DNA of 64,000 nt. Origin: Proteiniclasticum ruminis DSM 24773 (GTDB taxonomy: Bacteria; Bacillota; Clostridia; Clostridiales; Clostridiaceae). The position numbers and the translations under genes were made by a program. The first letter of the stretch is position 1. Every line of letters starts with the position of its first letter. The stretch is taken from contig NZ_KL370832.1 in NCBI RefSeq assembly GCF_000701905.1, positions 1 through 64,000 of the forward strand. The letters run 5' to 3'. Shown here in pieces: positions 18,148 to 26,527 of the stretch. The notes under the pieces are model-generated. The model was not told the origin of the DNA and made no database searches. It was given only the letters and a program-made list of their open reading frames with translations.

Positions 18148-18256
18148 AAGTGGACACTCAAAGTTTCGAAAAAAAACCTCTGTGAAGCCCTGCAGTAAGC
18201 ATCTTCTATTTGAGAAAAACATAATTCTTTACGTACTATCTGCAAAGTGTCCACTT
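18148..18256. repeat. 109-bp segment bounded by 11-bp perfect inverted repeats
   Basis: AAGTGGACACT at 18148-18158 is matched by its complement AGTGTCCACTT at 18246-18256. Counting outward, CCTA also matches three bases away on each side. The interior (about 87 bp) is not self-complementary. The end sequence resembles the AAGTGGACA end of the IS3 element at 48232, so this may be a small non-autonomous element or a pair of IS scars just after the preceding gene. Confidence 0.5.
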
Positions 18257-18386
18257 TTCTAGGGCGGAAAAATGCATAAAAAAGAAGTGAGAATTTCATC
18301 TACACTTCACATAAAAAGATACTTGATCCAAGCTATAGGCATGCTATTTAGTTAAGAGAAGCACCAAAATTATAAGTCAATACAAC

Positions 18387-18429
18387 CGAAGCACTCCCAG
18401 TTAAGGAGTCCTTTGCTGAGAGTGCTTCG
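18387..18429 (-). terminator. Hairpin downstream of the solitary IS3 orfB
   Basis: Arms CGAAGCACTC (18387-18396) and GAGTGCTTCG (18420-18429) form a perfect 10-bp stem with a long loop. It lies about 70 bp past the stop of the - strand transposase gene. There is no strong T-run, so termination is likely but not certain; it could also be part of the element's end. Confidence 0.4.
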
Positions 18430-18499
18430 ATAAATAAACTTACTTATACAATGATAGGGCTTTTCATACTTCAAGAAGCGAACTTACGGGTTCAATTTT

Positions 18500-19456
18500 C
18501 TAGATGGAAGGCAAGCTGGCATAATACTCCATCCGCTTCTCATAGGGGCTTTTGTAATCATTGAAACTGTGAATTCTGATCTTGTTGTAGAAGTCGACAT
18601 AGGCTGAAATGCCCAGCTGTACTTCTTCAATGTTATCGAAATCATAGAGGTAGACAAACTCTTTCTTCAGAGAACCGAAGAAAGATTCCATCGCCGCATT
18701 ATCACCAGGAGTCCCGGGCTCTGAATAGGATGTTCTCCCATTACTCTTTGAGATCAGATCACGAATCTGTTTGGAAACAAACTGGGTACCGCGGTCGGAA
18801 TGAAAAATAACTGGTATTGTTGAAGCCGATGTTCCAGTTTTCTCCAGAGCTTTCCGGATTGTGGCCTTTACAAGCCTCACAGACTGATCTTTATAAATCT
18901 GGAAGGAAAGGATGCTGCGATCATAAAGATCCAGTACGGTGCAGAGAAAGACTTTACCTTCCGAAGTGATAAGCTCAGTGATATCGGTGCAGAGAATCTG
19001 GTTGGGGGCATCAGCGAAATAATGTCTGTTGACAAGATTCGAATAGGATTTCAAAGCTCTTCTGAAAATTGACTTTTTTCTGGAATGGATACTGCTGCTG
19101 AGAAGACCATTCTCCTTCATCAGTCTGTAGACTCTCTTCTCTCCAAGAAGAGGAAATGATTTCTCAGGAACTTTATGCATTTTGCGATACCCATAGCTTT
19201 CAAATTTATGTGCATGTTTGATGTTTCTCATCATGCGAATGATATCTTCATAGGGATTATCTTCCTGACTGCGCTTATACCACTTATAGTACCCAGAACG
19301 GGAAACGGAAAAATATCTGCACAGCGTTCTGATCGGAAGGTATTCCGCGTATTTTCGAACCAGGAGAAACAAAGCACGCTTTCTCGGCTTGATTCCGCTC
19401 TCGTATAAAGTGTTCAAGATCCCTAGAATAGGATTATTCTTTAACTTTTTCTTCAT
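18500..19456 (-). CDS. IS3-family (IS150-like) transposase OrfB, without a partner OrfA
   Basis: The 318-aa protein has the HTH_21 region (YSVSRSGYYKW-like segment near residue 50) and an rve integrase core. The DDE acids are visible in LCTDITE, FHSDRGTQF and NAAMESFFGSLKKE. That is a full-length OrfB, the catalytic half of the OrfAB transposase of IS3 elements. No OrfA is found upstream (19457-19601 has no coding pattern), so the element is a remnant or depends on another copy. ATG 19456 has a GAGGT site upstream on the - strand. The composition is richer in GC than the capsule region. Confidence 0.85.
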   Translation of the reverse strand: MKKKLKNNPILGILNTLYESGIKPRKRALFLLVRKYAEYLPIRTLCRYFSVSRSGYYKWYKRSQEDNPYEDIIRMMRNIKHAHKFESYGYRKMHKVPEKSFPLLGEKRVYRLMKENGLLSSSIHSRKKSIFRRALKSYSNLVNRHYFADAPNQILCTDITELITSEGKVFLCTVLDLYDRSILSFQIYKDQSVRLVKATIRKALEKTGTSASTIPVIFHSDRGTQFVSKQIRDLISKSNGRTSYSEPGTPGDNAAMESFFGSLKKEFVYLYDFDNIEEVQLGISAYVDFYNKIRIHSFNDYKSPYEKRMEYYASLPSI

Positions 19457-19601
19457 GTAACCAACCTCATCTGCAAATTAAAAAAACAAGACAACGTGAA
19501 CCAATATACCAAAATAGTGCTAATAAATCAAATATTATTACTCTATTGAAGAATAAAGAAATAGTATTCCTGTTAATCTATGAGATGGAGGTAAGATTTT
19601 T

Positions 19602-20636
19602 GTGAAGATCCATATCATATCTGGAATGAATACTATAGCAGAGAACCATTTGCTGGAAGTATCGCATCCTATGACTTCTAGGCAACCAAAAGATGTGTTC
19701 ACGGGACAGAAGATCATGATTGAAATAAAAGAGTATCTGCTCCTTACCCATAGAGAGACGCAGTACTCCATTGCAGTAAATATCGAATCCAACCTTTCAC
19801 AAGCTGAATTGGAGAAACAGATCCTGGATGCAGCATACAATTCCTTAAGAAGAGAAGGAATCCCAGATGATCTTGCAAGAGATTTTCTAGGTGTGGATCA
19901 AGGAATAACGTTTTATAATCCTATTAACAAGATGGACGTAAAGCCCATGAAGATGAAAGCCAAAATCCTGAAAGAGTTGATGGAGCATGCAGGTGATAAG
20001 CGTTATCTTAAGAACCTGGTGCAAAAGAACATCAACAGAATCCCGGTGAAAAAAGGTAAGGATCTCATCATACCTTCCCAGCGTCTCATAACATACCTGG
20101 AAGAACGATATGAAAGACCTGTAATCAATCAGAAAGCCTATGAGTTCAGGATCCGCTTCAGAAGGAAGGAAGAGAATCACACTGTCATCATGGCGATTCC
20201 TGAATGGTTTCCTACCTGTCAGCTGCACGAAATCATAGGCTTACTCTTAGGATTGGATATCGATGTATACTGGATGGATGACTATGAGGATATCATTGAA
20301 TCCGGTATGCATGACACGATGTCTTCTTTTTTACCGGAAAAAGAACATACGTTTACAAAAGATGAGAGTGCATACACCATCAGAAGACAGGAAGAACTTA
20401 CAGATTTTCTAAGCAGATATCTCCTGGTTCGGGATCTTGAAAGAGAAGGGATTCTATATGATTTTGGAACAGCTGCAAGGGCCTTTCAGATCAGAGTGGA
20501 TAGAGGTGACGGTATAGAGATGACTTTCTGCAGAAGTCCCAGAATCCTCGAAATGACCATAGGTCTTAAGTGGTACAGCAGCAACTCAGAAAAAGTTCAA
20601 GGTCTCAATTCTGAACTGGAACTCTATTATGAATGA
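19602..20636 (+). CDS. Uncharacterised 344-aa protein
   Basis: I do not recognise this gene. It starts at GTG 19602 with GGAGG at 19587-19591. The protein is soluble-looking, charged and without signal peptide or membrane spans. It has an N-terminal portion rich in Glu/Lys helices, a segment EFRIRFRRKEENHTVIMAIPEWFP around residues 180-200, and a hydrophobic LHEIIGLLLGLDIDVYWMDDYED around 208-230. The C-terminus ends in ELELYYE. It lies between an IS remnant and the agr-type cassette, with 347 bp before the next gene, so it is probably its own transcript. Codon use looks like the following genes and not like the capsule block. Confidence 0.55.
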   Translation: MKIHIISGMNTIAENHLLEVSHPMTSRQPKDVFTGQKIMIEIKEYLLLTHRETQYSIAVNIESNLSQAELEKQILDAAYNSLRREGIPDDLARDFLGVDQGITFYNPINKMDVKPMKMKAKILKELMEHAGDKRYLKNLVQKNINRIPVKKGKDLIIPSQRLITYLEERYERPVINQKAYEFRIRFRRKEENHTVIMAIPEWFPTCQLHEIIGLLLGLDIDVYWMDDYEDIIESGMHDTMSSFLPEKEHTFTKDESAYTIRRQEELTDFLSRYLLVRDLEREGILYDFGTAARAFQIRVDRGDGIEMTFCRSPRILEMTIGLKWYSSNSEKVQGLNSELELYYE

Positions 20637-20983
20637 ATATTCGATTTAGAGGATGGTTCCTCTTGTGAAAAGCTAGGATATTCATTGTGAAGTGTTTTTG
20701 CTCTCGTGAAATGACATAAATATGACGGAGTTGTTTGTCTGTCAATAGACGGATATACTGTCCTTAAGAATACCAGCTCTCTCCACTCACCAATCACTAG
20801 CTAAAACTACCACCTGGGGACATACAACATAGACCAGACAATCGATGACGATTTGTGAAAAGCACTACATAATGATTGATAACTATCTATAAGGTGTGTT
20901 ATGCTTATAGAGAAATTACATTATATTGCATAAAATTGCAACTTGTTCATAAGAGTATATACGTTGAACGTTGAGGGTAAAGG
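20637..20983 (+). other. Gene-free 347-bp stretch upstream of the agr-type cassette
   Basis: No gene is visible. A short hairpin AGAGGA-TGGT-TCCTCT (20648-20663) just after the preceding gene could stop transcription, though without a T-run. At 20961-20974 there is a tandem ACGTTGA ACGTTGA, followed by the GAGGG ribosome site of the next gene. The promoter of the cassette must lie here; I cannot pick a convincing -35/-10 pair. Confidence 0.45.
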
Positions 20984-21538
20984 ATGATTATTTATATTTT
21001 CCTGGCAGTACTGATTGCAAGAATAAAAGGGTACAGGATAAAACCTGTACTTCAAGACAAATCGCTATACCCACTGTTTATAGCGGAAATCGTGTATCTT
21101 TTTCTTCAGACTTCAGTATTTCTTGGTTACTACAGATTCATTCCCTATGCAGGCACCTTTAAAACCTTATATCTTTACACACTCATCGTGCCCATTGTGG
21201 TGCACAGACTCTATAAGGTAGGATTCATTGGATCCGTCATGCTCACTATAGGCTCCTTTTTCAATAGATTCGTCATGAGCCAAAATGGCGGTAAAATGCC
21301 CGTCTATGCCACCCTGTCAAAGTACACAGGATACTTTGATGAAAGCGTCCTTGGCACCATAGATCAGGTGCATATCTTAGGAACCGAAGAAACAAAATAC
21401 AAGATTCTAACAGACTTCATCGATGTGGGCTACAGCATCCTGAGTATAGGAGATGTGCTCATCCATGGCTTCATCTTCCTGGTGGTGTACGAGACGATAA
21501 AAGAAGTAAATTCAAAAATCAGCATAATAAAATCATAG
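20984..21538 (+). CDS. DUF5317-family membrane protein
   Basis: The 184-aa protein has about five membrane spans and the NGGKMPV motif near residue 105 that marks the DUF5317 family of Firmicutes membrane proteins. The ATG at 20984 with GAGGG at 20973-20977 is preferred over a GTG-initiated frame beginning at 20971. It starts a tight cluster (20-bp gap to the next gene) with a sensor-like membrane protein, AgrB, AgrD and a GGDEF/HD-GYP protein. No function is established for the family to my knowledge. The location suggests a role in peptide-signal production or sensing, which is inference. Confidence 0.75.
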   Translation: MIIYIFLAVLIARIKGYRIKPVLQDKSLYPLFIAEIVYLFLQTSVFLGYYRFIPYAGTFKTLYLYTLIVPIVVHRLYKVGFIGSVMLTIGSFFNRFVMSQNGGKMPVYATLSKYTGYFDESVLGTIDQVHILGTEETKYKILTDFIDVGYSILSIGDVLIHGFIFLVVYETIKEVNSKISIIKS

Positions 21539-21557
21539 AAAGAAGAGGAACCGCTCC

Positions 21558-22043
21558 ATGGAATTACTGGAAATCATTCTGACTAAATATATCTTCGGAT
21601 TTACCCTGCAAAGCTTTCTTCTTGTGTTGGGTATCTATACTTTAAACAGAGAAAAATTCGATGCGAAAAACTATATGAAAACTGCACTCTCAGTTACGTT
21701 CATCTCAGCACTCATGAAACTATTACCTATTAGCGTAGGGGTACAGACCATCATGAATATGCTGTTCCTTTATCTCATTTGTGTTATATATCTGAAGATG
21801 AATCCATATGTGACCATAAGGTCTACCTCATTATGTGTAGTTCTCATCCTACTCTCGGAAATGATTATTACTGCGATAACAGTACTCCTAATTGGACAGG
21901 ATGAATTTCAGATGATCATTCAGGATTCTGTGAAAAGGAACTATATCGGATGTTTCGCTAATGTCGTCTTTGCACTGATGATCCTGACGGTACACTTTAT
22001 TTTTAAGAGAAAGGGTGAGGGGCATCGAATCTTTAGCAGGTAA
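21558..22043 (+). CDS. AgrC-like membrane sensor domain without a kinase
   Basis: The 161-aa protein has four to five membrane spans and ends in a short basic tail (FKRKGEGHRIFSR). Its layout (an N-terminal FTLQSFLLVLGIYTL span, then a KTALSVTFISALMKLLPISVG span) resembles the N-terminal sensing domain of AgrC/VirS-type receptors. It stops exactly where a histidine-kinase domain would begin. It overlaps agrB by 29 bp, so the two are translationally coupled. It may sense the peptide without signalling by itself, or serve a transport or immunity role. The likeness is by topology and position, not by a decisive motif. Confidence 0.5.
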   Translation: MELLEIILTKYIFGFTLQSFLLVLGIYTLNREKFDAKNYMKTALSVTFISALMKLLPISVGVQTIMNMLFLYLICVIYLKMNPYVTIRSTSLCVVLILLSEMIITAITVLLIGQDEFQMIIQDSVKRNYIGCFANVVFALMILTVHFIFKRKGEGHRIFSR

Positions 22044-22692
22044 AATCGCAGATGTACTCACCATAAAGCTTCAGCTGGACAAAGAGAGACGCGCTGTGAT
22101 CCGGTATGGACTCATTGGACTCCTCCAAGTGATCACACTCTTTCTGCTCATCACCTTCATCGGTGCCGTAACTGGCACCCTCTTTGAAAACTACATTGTG
22201 TTTTTCACTGTGGGATATCTTCGTAAATCAACTGGAGGGGCTCACTCTAGAACCATGTGGGGATGCAATGCTGTGAGTGTCCTTTCCATTAGTATTCTTG
22301 CAATATTCTCTAGATTTCTTCTAGGGAACCTTATAGACCCAAAGATAAATTATGGAATTGCAGTGCTGCTATTTATGGCAGGGCTACTCATCTTCCATAA
22401 GTATGTACCTGTAGATAGTCCCAACAAACCGATTGTATCACCGGAGAAGATTAAAAGACTCCGTAGAGAGAGCTATATGAAGCTCCTGCTCTTTTTTCTC
22501 CTTACCTTGATAGCTATTGACAGAGCAAATATCGAGGTGCGATTCTATAGCATTTCCATGAGTATCCGGCTGGCCTTAGTGTGGCAGATGATCACACTGA
22601 CAAAAACCGGATCATCTCTTCTACTTCGAGTGGATCATGCAGTAAATGAGTTGCTGGATCTCGTTTTTCAACGAGAAAATCGGAGAAACTGA
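22015..22692 (+). CDS. agrB: AgrB-type membrane peptidase of a cyclic-peptide pheromone system
   Basis: The 225-aa protein carries the AgrB catalytic pair H77 and C84 in GGAHSRTMWGC, with the expected membrane spans around it (about 35-55, 58-70, 88-105, 115-130, 155-170). AgrB cuts the C-terminal part of the AgrD precursor and closes a thiolactone ring on its cysteine. The best start is GTG 22015 inside the end of the upstream gene. The 42-aa AgrD gene follows after 54 bp. No AgrC kinase or AgrA regulator is in the window. Confidence 0.93.
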   Translation: MRGIESLAGKIADVLTIKLQLDKERRAVIRYGLIGLLQVITLFLLITFIGAVTGTLFENYIVFFTVGYLRKSTGGAHSRTMWGCNAVSVLSISILAIFSRFLLGNLIDPKINYGIAVLLFMAGLLIFHKYVPVDSPNKPIVSPEKIKRLRRESYMKLLLFFLLTLIAIDRANIEVRFYSISMSIRLALVWQMITLTKTGSSLLLRVDHAVNELLDLVFQRENRRN

Positions 22693-22746
22693 GTCCCATC
22701 GCTGTAAGTCATCAATACAGAAATATAACGGAGAGGAGGCGAGGTT

Positions 22747-22875
22747 ATGAAAAAGAAAAATCTATGGACCTTATTGGCTGCAGTCGCAACTGTTTTTGCA
22801 ACCACCATGGCAACATCCGCTTGTATTTATTTTTTCTATCAGCCAGAAGAACCAGAATCTCTAAGAGAGAAGTAG
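22747..22875 (+). CDS. agrD: AgrD-like cyclic lactone autoinducer precursor, 42 aa
   Basis: The short gene has GAGGAGGCGAGG upstream of ATG 22747. The product has the three AgrD parts: an amphipathic, positively charged leader with a hydrophobic middle (residues 1-22), a core around ATSACIYFF with the ring cysteine C26, and an acidic tail QPEEPESLREK that matches the P-E-x-P-x-SL tail of AgrD proteins. By analogy the ring would be C26 to F30 (CIYFF), with AgrB cutting before Y31. The length of the N-terminal tail cannot be read. It directly follows agrB and is followed by a hairpin. Confidence 0.93.
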   Translation: MKKKNLWTLLAAVATVFATTMATSACIYFFYQPEEPESLREK

Positions 22876-22887
22876 GATGAAAAAAGT

Positions 22888-22920
22888 GAAAAGACTTGTT
22901 GAGGCAAGTCTTTTCATCAT
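22888..22920 (+). terminator. Hairpin between agrD and the GGDEF/HD-GYP gene
   Basis: Arms GAAAAGACTTG (22888-22898) and CAAGTCTTTTC (22905-22915) form a perfect 11-bp stem with a 6-nt loop. The hairpin sits 12 bp after the agrD stop. The T-run on the 3' side is inside the stem and only ATCATTTAT follows, so it may be a partial terminator or an mRNA stabiliser. It would let agrD be expressed at a different level from the gene downstream. Confidence 0.6.
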
Positions 22921-22947
22921 TTATACATAGAAAGCAGGAGAAAAATC

Positions 22948-24612
22948 ATGTGGAATGTGCTTCCAATACTAAACAGCAAGAAACGGGAACAGATCAGAAT
23001 CATGTTCTTCACCGTGAAAATACTGGCACTGTTTTTCTGTGCCATTCCTATACTGGAGTATTACAATGCCAGATACCAGGGTTACGACATCTATAATATC
23101 TACTACATTGGTATGACCTTCATGATTTTCAGTATCATCATGCTGTTACTCATGTTCATCTTCACCAGGAAGCAGCAACGCCAATTTTATTATATACTGG
23201 AGATTGTCATTTTTGTCGCGGTCTTTGTATTCTCCATCTATGTGAGTGGAGCAAATAGGAGTGAAAACAAATACATTTTTATCTTTCTCATCATCTCTTA
23301 TACCATTGAATATGGAATGAAAACAGGCCTGATTATTTCCGGCGTGGCCACTGGGGTTATTGCCGCCATGGACCTTATATATGGAGACAATACATCCGTG
23401 AACCTCCAGTTTGAAAACGACTTAGCATTGTTTGCCATGTTCTTTCTAGTAGCCTGGACCATAGGTCACTATGCGAAACTAGAAGAGAATCATATCAAAG
23501 AGTTGGTGGATTTTGCGAACATTGATGGCCTCACAGGAACTTATAACCATAGGTATTTCTATGAGGTATTAGAAAAGATGTTTGAGGAAAGCAAAGAAAA
23601 GACTACACCGCTCTCGCTGGTGATGCTCGATCTTGATAATTTCAAGACGTATAATGATGTTTATGGACATGCTCAGGGAGACGCAATCCTAAAAGAAGTT
23701 GCGGGAATCCTAAAAGGTGTCATTAGAAAGAAAGACCTTCTCTGCCGTTATGGCGGAGATGAGTTCTGTGTAATCCTACCGGATACAGATAAAGATGAAG
23801 CCATAAGAATTGCAGATCAGTTCAGGGAAGTCATTTGTGGGTATGAGTACCATGGCAAAGAGAATATGAACAATATGATGATGACCGCTTCCATTGGTGT
23901 CTCAACCAGCAGTATAGAGATGGAACGACATGTAAACCTCATTGAGAATGCAGACATGGCATTATACCGGGCTAAATTCCTAAGAAGAAACAAAGTAGAA
24001 GTATATTCCTCCATCTTTGATCACATCATGGAGAAAGAACCCAATGAGAACCTGTTGGAGGAGATCAAGCCACTGAAAACTCTTATGACCGTCATAAACT
24101 CCAGAGACACCTATACCTTCAATCATGTGGAACGGGTCTTCCATTACTGCAGAATCGCAGCAGAATACATGGGACTCTCTCCAGAGGATAAAAGGACACT
24201 TCTATTTGGTGCCTATCTTCATGATCTGGGGAAGATCAACATCTCCAAGGAAACCCTCATCACCAGCTCAAGACTTACAAAAGAGCAGTGGGAGGAACTG
24301 AAAAAGCATCCCCAGGACAGTGCGGACATTGTCAGTCAGATCAAAGGCTTTGAACGAATCGTTCCCGTGGTGCAGCAGCATCATGAGAAATATGATGGAT
24401 CTGGATACCCTCTGGGCTTACAAGGAGAAGAGATTGATTATCTGGCAAGGATCCTTACCATAGCAGACTCCTTTGACGCCATGACCAACCAAAGGCCCTA
24501 CCAGAAAACGAAATCCTTCCAGGAAGCCTTTGAGGAAATAGAGCGGTGTAAAGGCACCCATTTTGACCCGATCCTAGCAGACAAATTCATGGAAGCTCTG
24601 AAAGAGTTTTAA
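22948..24612 (+). CDS. Membrane GGDEF + HD-GYP c-di-GMP enzyme
   Basis: The 554-aa protein has six predicted membrane spans in residues 25-180, a GGDEF diguanylate cyclase domain (about 190-350) and an HD-GYP phosphodiesterase domain (about 370-550). The cyclase signature YGGDEF is intact at 268-273. In the second domain the HD pair (425-426), HH (478-479) and GYP (486-488) are intact. It could therefore both make and break c-di-GMP. The membrane part is not a known ligand-binding domain. It starts at ATG 22948 with AGGAG upstream, 72 bp after agrD, and may act on the pheromone signal, which is inference from position. Confidence 0.93.
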   Translation: MWNVLPILNSKKREQIRIMFFTVKILALFFCAIPILEYYNARYQGYDIYNIYYIGMTFMIFSIIMLLLMFIFTRKQQRQFYYILEIVIFVAVFVFSIYVSGANRSENKYIFIFLIISYTIEYGMKTGLIISGVATGVIAAMDLIYGDNTSVNLQFENDLALFAMFFLVAWTIGHYAKLEENHIKELVDFANIDGLTGTYNHRYFYEVLEKMFEESKEKTTPLSLVMLDLDNFKTYNDVYGHAQGDAILKEVAGILKGVIRKKDLLCRYGGDEFCVILPDTDKDEAIRIADQFREVICGYEYHGKENMNNMMMTASIGVSTSSIEMERHVNLIENADMALYRAKFLRRNKVEVYSSIFDHIMEKEPNENLLEEIKPLKTLMTVINSRDTYTFNHVERVFHYCRIAAEYMGLSPEDKRTLLFGAYLHDLGKINISKETLITSSRLTKEQWEELKKHPQDSADIVSQIKGFERIVPVVQQHHEKYDGSGYPLGLQGEEIDYLARILTIADSFDAMTNQRPYQKTKSFQEAFEEIERCKGTHFDPILADKFMEALKEF

Positions 24613-24633
24613 GGAGTGCGCTCCATATTATGA

Positions 24634-24675
24634 ATGCCTCATGGCCTTGTGAAAGAATGCAAAGCCATGGGGCAT
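24634..24675 (+). terminator. Hairpin after the GGDEF/HD-GYP gene
   Basis: Arms ATGCCTCATGGC (24634-24645) and GCCATGGGGCAT (24664-24675) pair over 12 bases with one T-G wobble. It lies 22 bp after the stop codon. A proper T-run is lacking, so it is a probable but not certain terminator. Confidence 0.5.
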
Positions 24676-24859
24676 CTTATACTATCGCAGCAAATGACAG
24701 GTAGGAGAACGGGGGAAAAATATGGAACAGGCCTCTCGCCACAGAGGATAATTTCCTTTATCATATGAAGTGAAGAAATCGGTGTAGAAATTTGAGAAAA
24801 AGAAGCTGGAAGCGATTTTGAAAAGAGGAAAGTCCAGAACGAAAACAGGGAGGAAGATC

Positions 24860-26242
24860 ATGAAACTTAAAGAATACCCGGTAACGACGGAAGAACTGAT
24901 TGCTTGGAAAGCGCATCTAAAAAAGAAAACAAAAGAAGAACTGGTGGAGTTTATCCTGATTAAGGTCATGGGGAACCCGAAGTTTTCAAAAGAAGCCTAT
25001 TACCGCCTCTTTCCTGAACTCATGACCACAGAAGAGTACTTTGCGGCATATCTGACTTACATGGAAGAAGAACGGACAGAGGATGCGCCCTCCCTAAGTG
25101 ACATGATCTATTTCACGGAAGACCTCATGGAGAAGGCAGAGGAAGAGGTGAGCCTACTGGTTCAGTGTAAAGTCTACACAGCCATCATCTTCATCCTCAA
25201 TGATATCCTCATGGATGGGATCGAAAGAGACCAAATAATGGAGGATCTTTTGAACACACTCATGGATGAATGCCTGACTTTTCTGGAAGAAGAAATGGAA
25301 GAAAAAACAGGGGATATGAGTGCAGCGGAGATCATGGAAGTAAAAGACTATCTCACTTTCATGCAAAGAAGATACAAGCCAGTGGACAGAGAAAATAGAA
25401 TGCGGCAGGCCATAAAGACCCTCACTGACCTTACCAGAGACAGGACCAAGATCAATGAGGAAGGGGGTTATGTGAGAGGGGCGGCCTACTATGCAGGTCT
25501 GGATGAAAGAAAGGCCCAATATGATGCGCTTAGAAAAGAGAAGGATGAAACAGAAAGAAAGAAGGAAGAAGCCGTGAAGAAAGAACTGAATGCATACATC
25601 ATCGCCCTCTGCAATCTCTACGGCATGGTCCATAAAAAGAAAGTCATGGACATCTATAATATGCAGAACACGGAAAAAATTACACTGAAGGATGTGGAAA
25701 ACCTTCAGGAGAACCTCCCCAAAGAGGTGGATGAAGCCTGGATCGACGTGCATCAAGGATACTTTGTTTCAAGCTCCATCCTGGAGCATCGGGAGTTTCT
25801 CTACTACATCAGAGAAAAGGGAAGTAAGCCTTACTACATTCCTGAGAAAGAAGAACTTCTGAAATACGTGGACGGCTTCTACTTTGAGAAAACCAAGGAG
25901 TACCATCAGGTTGTACAGGGATTGAAAAAATGTTTTGGCATTGATCAGGAGAAAGCGGAGGATGTGGCTGAAGATCTGGTGGCCATTTGCCAGTTCGACT
26001 CCAGCACACAGCGGATTTTTGGGCGTTTTGAAGAGTTGGGCTTGGTTTTACGAGACGAAAAAGACATCAAAAAGATGGGGAAGCTCATCATGAACCTCAT
26101 GAACCATACGAGAATCTGGGAGAACAATGGGCATACCCCCGAAGAGATTTTCACCATGGAAGAAAAAAACAGGCTGAAACCTGCGCCACTTCTGTCCACA
26201 TCCTATCTGACATCAGACGATAAGACAGGAAAGAAAAGATGA
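24860..26242 (+). CDS. Uncharacterised long member of the three-copy family
   Basis: The 460-aa protein is acidic and helical. Its N-terminal 235 residues (KEYPVTTEELIAWKAHLKKK, then long Glu-rich helices including LMDECLTFLEEE) end in a Lys/Glu coiled-coil-like stretch. From residue about 245 comes the shared domain: ALCNLYGMVHKKKVMDIYNMQN, SSSILEHREF, KPYYIPEKEELLKY, and near the C-terminus NHTRIWENNGHTPEE. No SEC-C zinc tail is present. ATG 24860 is chosen because of GGGAGGAA at 24848-24854; the open frame extends back to 24818. A decayed LPXTG gene follows, the same order as the pair at 35.6-41.7 kb. Function unknown. Confidence 0.6.
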   Translation: MKLKEYPVTTEELIAWKAHLKKKTKEELVEFILIKVMGNPKFSKEAYYRLFPELMTTEEYFAAYLTYMEEERTEDAPSLSDMIYFTEDLMEKAEEEVSLLVQCKVYTAIIFILNDILMDGIERDQIMEDLLNTLMDECLTFLEEEMEEKTGDMSAAEIMEVKDYLTFMQRRYKPVDRENRMRQAIKTLTDLTRDRTKINEEGGYVRGAAYYAGLDERKAQYDALRKEKDETERKKEEAVKKELNAYIIALCNLYGMVHKKKVMDIYNMQNTEKITLKDVENLQENLPKEVDEAWIDVHQGYFVSSSILEHREFLYYIREKGSKPYYIPEKEELLKYVDGFYFEKTKEYHQVVQGLKKCFGIDQEKAEDVAEDLVAICQFDSSTQRIFGRFEELGLVLRDEKDIKKMGKLIMNLMNHTRIWENNGHTPEEIFTMEEKNRLKPAPLLSTSYLTSDDKTGKKR

Positions 26243-26284
26243 GGAAGAAAGGCCTAGAACTCATGAAGAGAAGTTGTTCTCTAA

Positions 26285-26505
26285 CTTGAGCTTGATCTCA
26301 CCGCTGCTACATCGAAAAAAAGATGATGGAAGATGAGATGGATACGCTGTAGAACCTCCTTCTTGAGATTGAAAAGATCAAGGCAAAAAACTAACTTCCG
26401 GAAACAGGTAGCGCAAAAGAAGCGCCAGTGCCTGTGGGACTTCTGGCACTGATCCTTGGCGGTGCATTCTATAGGGCTGCAGAGAGAAAGAAATGCATCC
26501 AATGA
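26285..26505 (+). pseudogene. Remnant of the C-terminus of an LPXTG surface protein
   Basis: Reading across two frames with three stops gives LELDLTAATSKK, then MEDEMDTL (stop) NLLLEIEKIKAKN (stop) LPETGSAKEAPVP, a hydrophobic span and AAERKK. This is clearly the C-terminal end of the intact surface protein at 36935-41749, with the sortase signal LPETG at 26395-26409, the membrane span and the basic tail. Everything upstream of this end is lost. The gene is dead: two in-frame stops lie just before the sorting signal. Confidence 0.88.
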
Positions 26506-26527
26506 TCATAAATATGTGACTTCTATG

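Noticed and set aside
20971-21162. 63-codon frame overlapping the DUF5317 gene
   Set aside because: Its GTG start is within the ribosome site of the true gene, and the other frame carries the family motif and membrane spans.
25154-25756. 200-codon open frame on the - strand opposite the long paralog
   Set aside because: Phe/His-rich translation complementary to a Lys/Glu-rich coding strand; no ribosome site and no recognisable motif.
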